A stretch of 64,000 nucleotides of DNA from Sphingobacterium psychroaquaticum (lineage in GTDB: Bacteria > Bacteroidota > Bacteroidia > Sphingobacteriales > Sphingobacteriaceae), in assembly GCF_900177625.1 (NCBI RefSeq), contig NZ_FXAU01000006.1, positions 186,001 through 250,000 on the forward strand. The letters are read 5' to 3'. A program made the translations under genes and the position numbers. Positions 29,046 to 36,908 of the stretch are shown here, piece by piece. The notes beneath the pieces were generated by a model. That model was not told the origin of the DNA. It ran no database searches and saw only the letters and a list, made by a program, of their open reading frames with translations. How positions within the stretch are numbered: the stretch's first letter is position 1; every line of letters begins with the position of its first letter.

Positions 29046-29705
29046 GTTTACCTATATAGTTGATAGATATCTCCTGTCGTCGATATGACGAGAAGGGCCG
29101 GTTTTTTTTATAGGCTTCCTTGCTGTTTACGCTCCCTTTACGTCATCCCGAACGAGGTACGAGGAGGGATCTACAAGCCATACTTTGGATATGGGCGGTA
29201 TTGCCTACAGATCTGTCTATAAGTGAGTGTACTTAGTCTACAGGTTAGTTTACCGATATCGTTGATAGATATCTCCTGTCGTCGATATGACGAGGAGGGC
29301 CGTTTTTTTTATAGGCTTCCTTGCTGTTTACGCTCCCTTTACGTCATCCCGAACGAGGTACGAGGAGGGATCTACAAGCTATACTTTGGATATGGGCGGT
29401 ATTGCCATACAGACTTGTCTATAAGTGAGTGTACTTAGTCTACAGGTTAGTTTACCTATATCGTTGATAGATATCTCCTGTCGTCGATATGACGAGAAGG
29501 GCCGTTTTTTTTTATAGGCTTCCTTGCTGTTTACGCTCCCTTTACGTCATCCCGAACGAGGTACGAGGAGGGATCTACAAGCTATACTTTGGATATGGGC
29601 GGTATTGCCATACAGACTTGTCTATAAGTGAGTGTACTTAGTCTACAGGTTAGTTTACCTATATAGTTGATAGATATCTCCTGTCGTCGATATGACGAGA
29701 AGGGC
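29046..29705. repeat. 202-bp tandem repeat array, about 3.3 units
   Basis: Units begin at 29046, 29248, 29450 and 29653 (partial, ends 29705), with spacings of 202, 202 and 203 bases. They are nearly identical; differences are single bases, a one-base change in a T-run, and small changes near the unit ends. Each unit carries a left arm TAGATATCTCC...GATATGACGA and a right arm CGTCATCCCGAACGAGG...GGAGGGATCTA, which are partly inverse to each other, so one unit could fold into a long imperfect hairpin. Confidence 0.9.
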
Positions 29706-29785
29706 AAGACATTATAAACCATCAACTATAAACTACCAACTACCAACTACCCACCACCAACTACGAACTAATTGAAAAGAATTTC

Positions 29786-29818
29786 TTTCGTTAAATGGCT
29801 CTTTTTTCTTTACCTTTA
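29786..29818 (+). promoter_or_regulatory. Candidate promoter of the thiolase gene
   Basis: TTTC at 29786-29789 and TACCTTTA at 29811-29818, 21 bases apart, match the TTTG / TAnnTTTG pattern with one mismatch in each box. They are about 80 bases before the gene. Confidence 0.35.
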
Positions 29819-29898
29819 ACCTGTATCGGTGTTGGCTACTATGCTATTGTTTTGTGCGAAGTCAAGTCGACTCCCTATTATAAACGAAAGAAATTAAG

Positions 29899-31077
29899 AT
29901 GTCAAAAAAGGTTTTTATTGTCGCGGCACAGCGTACCGCTATCGGAAGTTTTGGAGGGGTACTTTCCAGCTTATCTGCTACAGAATTAGGTGGTCAGTGT
30001 GTTTCAGCGACGCTAGGTAGTGTCGGACTATCAGGAAATGAGGTGGACGAGTTGCTGATGGGCTGTGTGTTGCAAGCAAATTTAGGGCAAGCACCAGCGC
30101 GACAAGTATCGAAGTTTGCCGGGTTACCGGATAGTGTGATAGCCACGACCATCAATAAAGTATGCGCGAGTGGGATGAAAGCTGTGTCGCAGGGTGTTCA
30201 GGCGATTCGCCTTGGGGATGCCGAGGTCGTTGTTGCGGGGGGGATGGAAAGCATGAGCCAAGTACCTTACTATGTTACTTCCGCGCGCTGGGGAGCGAAG
30301 TACGGTCACCAACCCTTGTTGGACGGTCTTCAAAAGGACGGATTGAGCGACGCCTATAGCCAAGATGCGATGGGCGCTTTTGGTGAACTGTGTGCGGATA
30401 AGTATGGAATAGACAGAGCCGCCCAAGATGCGTATGCTATTCGTTCCTATAAACGCAGTGCAAAGGCATGGGCAGATGGTAAGTTTTCCAATGAGGTCGT
30501 TCCGACTACGGTCGTGACGCGCAAAGGAGAACAGGTCGTCGCGCACGATGAGGAGTATACACAGGTTAATTTCGATAAGATAGCAAATTTGAGATCTTCG
30601 TTTAAAAAGGAAGGAACGATTACAGCAGCAAATGCTTCCACACTTAGCGACGGAGCGGCAGCGTTGATCCTGATGGGCGAAGAGAAAATGAATAGCCTCG
30701 GGTTAAAACCCCTTGCAGAAGTAGTGGCTTATGCCGATGCCGAGCAGGCGCCAGAATGGTTCACGACAACACCTAGTTTGGCAACAGAAAAGGTACTGGC
30801 AAAAGCTGGTCTTTCTATAAATGATATCGATTTCTTTGAGTTCAACGAAGCATTTTCTGTGGTAGCGCTAGCGAATGCCAAAATCTTAAATATCCCCGAA
30901 GAAAAGGTAAATGTATATGGCGGTGCGGTATCTTTGGGGCATCCATTGGGGTGTTCGGGTGCCCGTATCGTAGTCACATTAGCGAGTATTCTCCAGCAAG
31001 AAGGCGGTACCTATGGCTTGGCTGCCATCTGTAATGGTGGAGGTGGTGCTTCTGCGATGATCCTAAGAAAGGCGTAA
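29899..31077 (+). CDS. Acetyl-CoA C-acyltransferase (thiolase)
   Basis: A 392-aa thiolase. The nucleophilic Cys89 (NKVCASGMKAV), His348 (SLGHPLGCSG) and Cys378 (AICNGGGGASA) fall at the canonical positions of biosynthetic thiolases. It reversibly joins or cleaves acyl-CoA and acetyl-CoA. The length and motifs fit acetoacetyl-CoA thiolase, but a role as the last step of beta-oxidation with the 14.7-18 kb operon is also possible. It is monocistronic between a repeat array and a terminator. Confidence 0.93.
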   Translation: MSKKVFIVAAQRTAIGSFGGVLSSLSATELGGQCVSATLGSVGLSGNEVDELLMGCVLQANLGQAPARQVSKFAGLPDSVIATTINKVCASGMKAVSQGVQAIRLGDAEVVVAGGMESMSQVPYYVTSARWGAKYGHQPLLDGLQKDGLSDAYSQDAMGAFGELCADKYGIDRAAQDAYAIRSYKRSAKAWADGKFSNEVVPTTVVTRKGEQVVAHDEEYTQVNFDKIANLRSSFKKEGTITAANASTLSDGAAALILMGEEKMNSLGLKPLAEVVAYADAEQAPEWFTTTPSLATEKVLAKAGLSINDIDFFEFNEAFSVVALANAKILNIPEEKVNVYGGAVSLGHPLGCSGARIVVTLASILQQEGGTYGLAAICNGGGGASAMILRKA

Positions 31078-31120
31078 AAGACACAATATTATGGGGATTT
31101 CTGTAAAGGAAGTCCCTGCG

Positions 31121-31156
31121 AGAGACATCGGGCGAAAGCCAGGTGTCTCTTTTTTT
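31121..31156 (+). terminator. Rho-independent terminator of the thiolase gene
   Basis: AGAGACA (31121-31127) pairs with TGTCTCT (31144-31150), with an inner GGC-GAAA-GCC loop, followed by a T-run at 31151-31156. Confidence 0.85.
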
Positions 31157-31168
31157 ATTTCTATTTCT

Positions 31169-31783
31169 TCAAAGAAATAACTTCATGGTATAGGCGCTCA
31201 TCCGCGCGATTGAACGCCATAAGCTTCCCTTTATTTTTTCTGATTTATTTCCCTTTGGAGCGGTCATATACACTGAAACCGAACAAGCGATAGTCAGCAA
31301 TCTCCCCCTGATCAAATAAAACCGTCGTTTGCTTTGTCGAATTATCGATTTTTTTTTCGGAAGTATCGTGTTTTCGTTGGTGGTAGGCACCACGTCTTCG
31401 TGCTGATCAATACACGTCCGTTCTATATGGACCCAGTCACTACTTTTGTAGGGTCTGGGCTCCAAATTTATTAATACCGCAAGGAGTTTAATGGCCTTCT
31501 CAGCGGGCTGCTGTGTTTCTCCAATGATAAAATTTCGGAGTGGTCTGAATTTATCTGAACTAAAACGCATGATCACCCTTTCCAGGTCATCATCATGATG
31601 AGAATCATTAAAAAAAAGATGAAATACCCGAATATCATCCTGCGATAAACCACGGGCATAGGTACGCAAACACCACTTCTTTAGCTCACCTGTCGAAGGC
31701 CATTCTCGACTAAAATCAAGCTTGTTGTTACTCTTTAAATCTAGGTATGCAGTACGTGCTGCTTCTTGGAATCGCTCAAACAT
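31169..31783 (-). CDS. Protein of unknown function, C-terminus possibly frame-shifted
   Basis: A 204-aa protein with ATG at 31783; a GTG two codons earlier is less likely. The first 125 residues look like a soluble, charged, mostly helical domain (FERFQEAARTAYLDLKSNN, RTYARGLSQDDIRVFHLFF, FSSDKFRPLRNFIIGE, KAIKLLAVLINLEPRPY). After a run of nine A residues on the coding strand (31349-31357) the composition changes to basic and hydrophobic. In the neighbouring frame the same DNA reads IDNSTKQTTVLFDQGEIADY and further plausible protein. A frameshift at the homopolymer is therefore possible. No family was recognised. Tail-to-tail with the thiolase gene. Confidence 0.5.
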   Translation of the reverse strand: MFERFQEAARTAYLDLKSNNKLDFSREWPSTGELKKWCLRTYARGLSQDDIRVFHLFFNDSHHDDDLERVIMRFSSDKFRPLRNFIIGETQQPAEKAIKLLAVLINLEPRPYKSSDWVHIERTCIDQHEDVVPTTNENTILPKKKSIIRQSKRRFYLIRGRLLTIACSVSVYMTAPKGNKSEKIKGSLWRSIARMSAYTMKLFL

Positions 31784-32198
31784 TACCACAAAATTAAACC
31801 ATCGCTAGGGGTCGAAATTACGGGAAACCGTAAATCAAAATCACTTTGGCCATACCCTCATTTATGTCATGTTTGGAATTTCATTGGAAATGTTGGAAAG
31901 AATATGGAATAAAAGGAATGATTGGAAATTGTTGATAGTAAGCTTTTTATCTGATTTATGTTTGTTTCCGAAATCAGTTGGTAAGAACAACGCGGATCTC
32001 CTAGGTGAGAGACGAGGATGATTTCAAAAGAGAATATATCGCGGTAGTCATTAGCCGGTTTGGGAAGCAGCTCCTGCCTCCCGCGATAGAAGCTCCCACT
32101 TCCCAAAAAATTCAGAAGGCCTTCTGAAAACGAATGTAGTAATCCCGTGCAAGGGGCACGCGGACCTACCTAGTTTTTGACTTTCAATTTTTTGAAAT
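31784..32198. other. Intergenic region upstream of the small exported-peptide gene
   Basis: These 415 bases show no convincing gene and are AT-rich in the left half. They should hold the divergent promoters of the unknown minus-strand protein and the peptide gene. The one clear structure is an 18-bp perfect palindrome at 32111-32128. Confidence 0.5.
32111..32128. promoter_or_regulatory. 18-bp perfect palindrome upstream of the small peptide gene
   Basis: TTCAGAAGGCCTTCTGAA is a perfect inverted repeat with no spacer, 70 bases before the 48-aa reading frame. It could bind a dimeric regulator such as the response regulator encoded at 34157. A run of A before it also allows a minus-strand terminator reading. 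Confidence 0.35.
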
Positions 32199-32345
32199 AT
32201 GTGGTATTTTATTCTAGCTCTTCTTTTTGGTCAACCGGCACAGTCAAACACGAGCAGTGCGAAAGGTCCAATAGAAACACCGACAGCTCCTCAGGAGGGT
32301 GATGGAGGTGATAGTGGAGCCGTAGTTCCGCCGAAAAAACCGTAA
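32199..32345 (+). CDS. 48-aa exported peptide, hydrophobic N-terminus and Pro/Gly/Asp-rich tail
   Basis: A short reading frame from ATG 32199 to TAA 32343-32345. It begins MWYFILALLFGQ, a short hydrophobic export- or membrane-type segment, and continues with a tail rich in Pro, Gly, Asp, Ser and Thr ending PPKKP. A Rho-independent terminator follows within 15 bases, so it is its own transcription unit. It lies 112 bases upstream of a sensor kinase with an extracytoplasmic TPR domain and its response regulator, all on the same strand. A secreted signalling peptide is an attractive reading, but a small membrane protein or chance frame is possible. It resembles no family I can name. Confidence 0.55.
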   Translation: MWYFILALLFGQPAQSNTSSAKGPIETPTAPQEGDGGDSGAVVPPKKP

Positions 32346-32357
32346 TATCAAAGATAA

Positions 32358-32395
32358 GGAGAAAAGGTAGCTAAAGGGCTATCTTTTCCTTTTTT
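32358..32395 (+). terminator. Rho-independent terminator after the small peptide gene
   Basis: AAAAGGTAGC (32362-32371) pairs with GCTATCTTTT (32378-32387, one G-T pair), loop TAAAGG, followed by CC and six T. It separates the peptide gene from the kinase gene. Confidence 0.8.
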
Positions 32396-32456
32396 GGAAT
32401 CAGGTGTAAAGTCAATGTACGCTTTTTTTACTATTTTCGAGTAAAATTAACCTGGT

Positions 32457-34145
32457 TTGAATTATTGCTATCTTTTTGTCTTACTTTTTCTTTTTTTCGC
32501 CTGCTCGAATAAAAAGGAAACACCCTATGTGAAGACATTAAACAATCCTTTCTTTGATCAAGCGTATATCTATTTGGAAGATGGGAAATCGGATAGCGCT
32601 TTTCTCTTTTTTGAGAAAGCAAAACAACTTTTTTTGGAACAAAAGGATAGTCTAGGGGTTGGTAACTGCTTGGTCAATATGGCTATCGTTCAACAAGAGC
32701 GAAATGATTATTTTGGGGCACAAGAGACAGCCTTAAGTGCGCTCAATTACCTGAAGGCACAAGATACGTCCCATCGTGTTTATCTCAGTTCAAATTATAA
32801 TAATTTGGGGCGAGCGACTCGAGAGCTAAAGGAATATCCAAAGGCTATTCAATTCTTTAAACAGGCTATTCGCTTTGCGGACGATTCTGCTCATATTCGT
32901 ATTTATACCAATAATATTGGACTGGTATACCACGATATGGAAGATTTTCCTTCCGCTATTGCTGCGTTTAAAGAGGCCTTAAAGGGCGAGGAAGTAGGTA
33001 CCAATGCATATGCGCGCGTTTTGACGAATCTTTCGAAGGCCATGTGGCTTGATGATCCCGGATATAATGCGAGTAATGATTTACGAAGAGCCTTGACGAT
33101 GCGAATAGAAAACAAAGACTTTTGGGGACAAAATTCAAGCTATGCTACGCTATCTGATTACTACAGTCAGACGAAGCCTGATTCCGCAAGCTACTACGCA
33201 CAACTTCAGTATAATACGGCTAAGAAAAACAAGAGTGCTGATGATCAGGTGAAAGCGCTACAGCGATTAATTCGGTTACAATCAGTCGATTCGACTAAGG
33301 TTCACTTTGAGACTTATCACCGACTTAGTGATAGCATGCAACAGGTTCGTGCGGCAGCAAAAAACCAATTTGCCCTTATTCGCTACGAAGTAGAAAAAAA
33401 TATCACAGATAACCTGAGATTAGAGAAGGAAAATGCCGAGAAGGCGACGCGACTAATCCGTCAGCGTATAGTCAGTATGGGATTTGGTGTATTATTGGTA
33501 CTCGTGGTGACAGGTGGAATCCTATATTACAAAAAGCGTAAGGAACGCCTAAAACAGGATGCACTAAATAATATTAAAGCCAATCAGCTTAAAACGTCGC
33601 GAAAAGTACATGATGTCGTCGCTAACGGGATTTATCGGGTAATGACGGAGATTGAGCATAAAGAAGAGCTCGATCGTGAGGGTATATTGGATAAGCTGGA
33701 AGATATGTACCATAAATCAAGAGACATATCATACGAAGCAGAGGGTGAAGATCTTAGTCAAAAACCATTTAACGAGCAGGTGACAGATTTACTTAAATCA
33801 TTTGCATCAGGTAGTCACCGTGTCTTGATTGCAGGAAATGAGTCGACAGTTTGGCAAGCTGTGGCCTCCAATGTAAAAGAGGAGATCCGCCACGTGTTAC
33901 AGGAGTTGATGGTCAATATGAAGAAACATAGCGAAGCGAATAGTGTAGTGGTACGTTTCCAAAGGACAGATGATTGCTTAAAGATCCATTACCAAGATAC
34001 TGGTATAGGGTTACCAGACGATGTGGTCTATGGAAATGGGTTGACCAGTACGGGAAACCGTATTAAAAATATGCGGGGCGCTATTACTTTTGCTAGTGAA
34101 GGGGGAAAGGGACTCCGTGTAGAGGTTGCGATTCCGCTTCGTTAA
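32457..34145 (+). CDS. Sensor histidine kinase with periplasmic TPR domain
   Basis: A 562-aa membrane kinase. A TTG start at 32457 is needed to keep the signal sequence NYCYLFVLLFLFFACS (possible lipid-attached Cys16); an in-frame stop lies three codons upstream. TPR repeats fill about residues 30-290 (e.g. NLGRATRELKEYPKAIQFFKQAI) and would face the periplasm. A coiled stretch (295-335) leads to one membrane segment (340-357). The cytoplasmic part has a HisKA_3-like phosphoacceptor His385 (SRKVHDVVANGIYR), and an HATPase domain with Asn487 (ELMVNMKKH), DTGIGL (514-519) and GNGLTSTGNRI. The response regulator follows 11 bases later. Confidence 0.88.
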   Translation: MNYCYLFVLLFLFFACSNKKETPYVKTLNNPFFDQAYIYLEDGKSDSAFLFFEKAKQLFLEQKDSLGVGNCLVNMAIVQQERNDYFGAQETALSALNYLKAQDTSHRVYLSSNYNNLGRATRELKEYPKAIQFFKQAIRFADDSAHIRIYTNNIGLVYHDMEDFPSAIAAFKEALKGEEVGTNAYARVLTNLSKAMWLDDPGYNASNDLRRALTMRIENKDFWGQNSSYATLSDYYSQTKPDSASYYAQLQYNTAKKNKSADDQVKALQRLIRLQSVDSTKVHFETYHRLSDSMQQVRAAAKNQFALIRYEVEKNITDNLRLEKENAEKATRLIRQRIVSMGFGVLLVLVVTGGILYYKKRKERLKQDALNNIKANQLKTSRKVHDVVANGIYRVMTEIEHKEELDREGILDKLEDMYHKSRDISYEAEGEDLSQKPFNEQVTDLLKSFASGSHRVLIAGNESTVWQAVASNVKEEIRHVLQELMVNMKKHSEANSVVVRFQRTDDCLKIHYQDTGIGLPDDVVYGNGLTSTGNRIKNMRGAITFASEGGKGLRVEVAIPLR

Positions 34146-34156
34146 AATGATTATAG

Positions 34157-34822
34157 ATGTTCAAAAAAGTTCTCATTGCCGAAGATCACGAGATCGCAAA
34201 TATCTCGGTTCAAAAGACTCTCCTAGAGTTAGGGATTCAAAACACGAAATATGTATATTACTGCGACCATGCCTATACTTGGCTTAAAAATGCACTTCGT
34301 GATGGAGAACCCTACGACTTATTGATTACGGATTTGATTTTTGAAGATGACAATACGCCGCAACAGTTGACCGGTGGTATCGAGCTGATTCGTGCGGTAA
34401 AAGAATTACAACCCGATCTTAAGGTTATTGTGCTGTCATCAGAAAGTCGGTCAGAAGTCGTGGATAGCTTGTTTAACAAGAAGTTGGTCAATGGATATGT
34501 CCGCAAGGCGCGGCGCGACGCACAACATTTAAGAGAGGCTTTGGATGCAGTTTATAGCCTGAAATCTTACCAATCTCCTGAGGTAAAAGAGTCAATCAAT
34601 GAGAAAAACTCTCATGAGTTTACAAATCTGGATCTTAATATTATTGCCCTCCTTGCCCAAGGTATACAGCAAAAAAATATTCCGAGTTATCTCCAGCAGC
34701 GCGATATTAAACCTTCTGGTTTGAGCAGCGTAGAAAAACGACTCAACCTCATGCGTGAGGTGATGGAGTTTTCTAAAAACGAACAGCTGATTGCCTATTG
34801 CAAAGATGTAGGGCTGATCTAA
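34157..34822 (+). CDS. Response regulator, REC domain plus helical DNA-binding-like domain
   Basis: A 221-aa protein. The receiver domain (about 1-130) has acidic residues Glu9/Asp10 (IAEDHE), phosphoacceptor Asp59 (LLITDL), the switch Ser (VLSSES) and YVRKARRD near the usual Lys. The C-terminal part (about 148-221, TNLDLNIIALLAQGIQQKNI...GLSSVEKRLNLMRE) resembles a degenerate LuxR/NarL-type helix-turn-helix, so it is probably a transcription factor. It is cotranscribed with the TPR kinase and is its obvious partner. Confidence 0.87.
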   Translation: MFKKVLIAEDHEIANISVQKTLLELGIQNTKYVYYCDHAYTWLKNALRDGEPYDLLITDLIFEDDNTPQQLTGGIELIRAVKELQPDLKVIVLSSESRSEVVDSLFNKKLVNGYVRKARRDAQHLREALDAVYSLKSYQSPEVKESINEKNSHEFTNLDLNIIALLAQGIQQKNIPSYLQQRDIKPSGLSSVEKRLNLMREVMEFSKNEQLIAYCKDVGLI

Positions 34823-34839
34823 ATCAGCCTTTATATCCC

Positions 34840-35010
34840 CTAATCTCGATCCCGCAAGGCCTCTGCAATGTCGCGCAAAGCCTGGTTCTGCTCCTTGCGA
34901 ACTGCAATAATTCGACTAATCCAACCATCGATAATGCGGTACGTAACATAGATAATCAAAGCGATAACGGCCAAATACGCGAGGTAGATAAATGATGCCC
35001 AAAAAAACAT
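34840..35010 (-). CDS. 56-aa small membrane protein
   Basis: From ATG at 35010 to TAG at 34840-34842 on the minus strand. One strongly hydrophobic segment (FFWASFIYLAYLAVIALIIY) is followed by YRIIDGWISRIIAVRKEQNQ and an amphipathic charged end (ALRDIAEALRDRD). The regular helix-like pattern and absence of alternative genes in this 340-base gap support it. It is tail-to-tail with the response regulator (17 bases). Function unknown. Confidence 0.6.
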   Translation of the reverse strand: MFFWASFIYLAYLAVIALIIYVTYRIIDGWISRIIAVRKEQNQALRDIAEALRDRD

Positions 35011-35160
35011 AAGCGTGTAATTAAGTAAGTTTAAAAATCGGGTTATTTTATTTCAATTAAAGATAAAGAAAAACGAGGATACCCCATAGAAAGTTAGTAA
35101 CTCATTATTTATCAAACGGTTTTATTTTTTGTATCTTACGGTCTAAAGGGAGGAAATTCT

Positions 35161-36576
35161 ATGACTCGTTATACTACAATACCAGAAATAGATCGTGTGT
35201 ATGCGTTGCAACAGCGCAGCAAGGCATTATTTAAACAAACGACCGCCAATGAGCGGATCGCAAAATTGAAAGCGCTTTCCGCCGTGATCGACGAGTACGA
35301 TTTTGCTATTAAAGAAGCCATCTACAAAGATTTTCGTAAAAGCCATACCGAGACCGAGGTGACCGAGATCATGGCGATTCAGATGGCGATTAAAGAAACC
35401 ATCACCAAGCTACCGAAGTGGATGCGCGATAAACCGGTTAAACGAGTATGGAAACTTTTCAATGTGAAACCTTATTTACACTACGAGCCGAAAGGAAACA
35501 CCCTAATTATTACACCGTGGAACTATCCGTTTAACTTACCGATGGCGCACCTGATCAGCAGTGTGGCGGCAGGGAATACCGCTATAGTCAAACTGACCGA
35601 GCATACCCCACATATCAACCAGGTACTTCGTAAAATTATCGGTGCCGTATTTCCAGAAACGCAGGTGTTCGTTGTGGAAGGTGAAGTCGCTGAAACGTCA
35701 CATCTACTGGGCTTGCGTTTTGATCATATCCACTTTACCGGATCGCCGGCGGTGGGGAAGATTGTTATGAAAGCCGCATCAGAGCATCTCGCTGATATTA
35801 CGTTGGAGCTTGGCGGGAAGTCGCCCGCTATTATCGATAAAAATGTAAACCTTCAACAGGTCGTTCGGAACCTGATCTGGGGGAAATTTGTCAACGCGGG
35901 GCAAACCTGTATTGCACCCGATTATGCCCTAGTTGACGTCGCATTGAAGGACGATATCGAACGCGTCTTTCAGGAGGAGTTAAAGCATGCTTTTGGGGAA
36001 GACCCACAGCAGTCGGCAGATTTTGCTCGTATTATTAATGCGGCACACTTCGAGCGGTTGACGGACGCTTTACGTCAGGCGCAGGTGTCCGGGGCTCGAC
36101 TGATTGCTGGTGGACGGAGTGATGCGGCAGAAAATTATATCGAACCGACGGTGCTTACCGATGTGGCAGCGAGCGATAGCCTGATGCAGGACGAAATATT
36201 CGGTCCCATTTTTCCACTAGTTTATTACCATGATATAGGCGATGCCTTGCAGCTTATCGAAGAAAAAGAAAAACCATTGGCCTTGTATATTTTTAGTAAA
36301 AGCGATGGCTTTATTGATTACGTTTTGGCCCATACAACAGCTGGAGGAACCTGTATCAACGATACGCTGATTCATTTGATGCATCCAGGCCTACCGTTCG
36401 GGGGGGTGAATAATTCCGGTATTGGGCAGTCGCTCGGTAAATTTGGTTTTAAGGCCTTCTCCCACGAACGCGCCGTGGCCGATGTTACCATACAGCCCAT
36501 GTCCAAACTGTTTTGGTTTCCATACGGTGAGAAAACCCAAAAAATTCTACGCTTTGTACGGAAACTGATGGGATAG
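35161..36576 (+). CDS. Aldehyde dehydrogenase (class 3-like)
   Basis: A 471-aa NAD(P)-dependent aldehyde dehydrogenase. The catalytic Cys250 (NAGQTCIAPDY), the general base Glu216 (LELGGKSP) and Asn121 (TPWNYPFNLP) are all present, as is the late PFGGVNNSGIG. The shorter length and C-terminal FPYGEKTQKILRFVRK fit the ALDH3/coniferyl-aldehyde group, which act on medium- and long-chain or aromatic aldehydes. It stands alone between the two-component system and a hairpin. A detoxifying or fatty-aldehyde role is inferred. Confidence 0.92.
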   Translation: MTRYTTIPEIDRVYALQQRSKALFKQTTANERIAKLKALSAVIDEYDFAIKEAIYKDFRKSHTETEVTEIMAIQMAIKETITKLPKWMRDKPVKRVWKLFNVKPYLHYEPKGNTLIITPWNYPFNLPMAHLISSVAAGNTAIVKLTEHTPHINQVLRKIIGAVFPETQVFVVEGEVAETSHLLGLRFDHIHFTGSPAVGKIVMKAASEHLADITLELGGKSPAIIDKNVNLQQVVRNLIWGKFVNAGQTCIAPDYALVDVALKDDIERVFQEELKHAFGEDPQQSADFARIINAAHFERLTDALRQAQVSGARLIAGGRSDAAENYIEPTVLTDVAASDSLMQDEIFGPIFPLVYYHDIGDALQLIEEKEKPLALYIFSKSDGFIDYVLAHTTAGGTCINDTLIHLMHPGLPFGGVNNSGIGQSLGKFGFKAFSHERAVADVTIQPMSKLFWFPYGEKTQKILRFVRKLMG

Positions 36577-36908
36577 TGCCACCAAGGAAACATATCGTGA
36601 CTCAAAATAAAAAAACCTGAAGCAGGGCGCTCCAGGTTTTTACTACTAACCAATTATTAACTTAAATTATGAATTACCTATATAACGGTAGTTTGCGTTC
36701 AAATATTACATGTGGTAACACTTTTTTTTAATATTTCTTTCGTTCCCGAAAGGGTAAACCTTACAACACGATTATCCGAGATTTACTTTTTAAAAATTAA
36801 GTCCTTAAAATACATATGTTTTCACGCTTTGTCATTGTGTACGGGAATTCGATACACATCATACATAGATGATTCCATCGTATAAAAAGACACGGAAATC
36901 TACGGGAA
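36577..36908. other. Intergenic region after aldehyde dehydrogenase, with possible orphan leader
   Basis: 332 bases with no clear gene. A terminator hairpin at 36611-36641 is followed by TACTACTAACCAATTATT and AACTTAAATTATGAATTACC, the style of sequence that leads into Bacteroidota susC genes, but only a 20-codon reading frame follows. The rest is AT-rich and shows nothing I can assign. Confidence 0.45.
36611..36641. terminator. Bidirectional terminator-like hairpin
   Basis: AAAAACCTG (36611-36619) pairs with CAGGTTTTT (36633-36641), with an inner AGC/GCT pairing round a 5-nt loop. T-runs lie on both strands, so it can end the aldehyde dehydrogenase transcript and the minus-strand transcript from 37595. 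Confidence 0.75.

Larger units (their letters stand above)
28988..29898. other. Intergenic repeat region between locus B and the thiolase gene
   Basis: No gene is seen. The 911 bases are dominated by a 202-bp tandem array (29046-29705), followed by an ACTAC-rich tract (about 29706-29772) like those near 10.7 and 53.9 kb, and the thiolase promoter region. Confidence 0.7.

Noticed and set aside
28988..29898. Possible insertion sequence or integron-like array
   Set aside because: No transposase or integrase frame, no target-site duplication, and the units contain no gene.
29795..29989. 64-codon frame over the thiolase start
   Set aside because: Its first half is leader sequence and its second half is the thiolase gene read out of frame.
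31867..32106. 79-codon minus-strand frame
   Set aside because: Composition is irregular, no membrane or domain pattern, and it lies in the AT-rich upstream region of two divergent genes.
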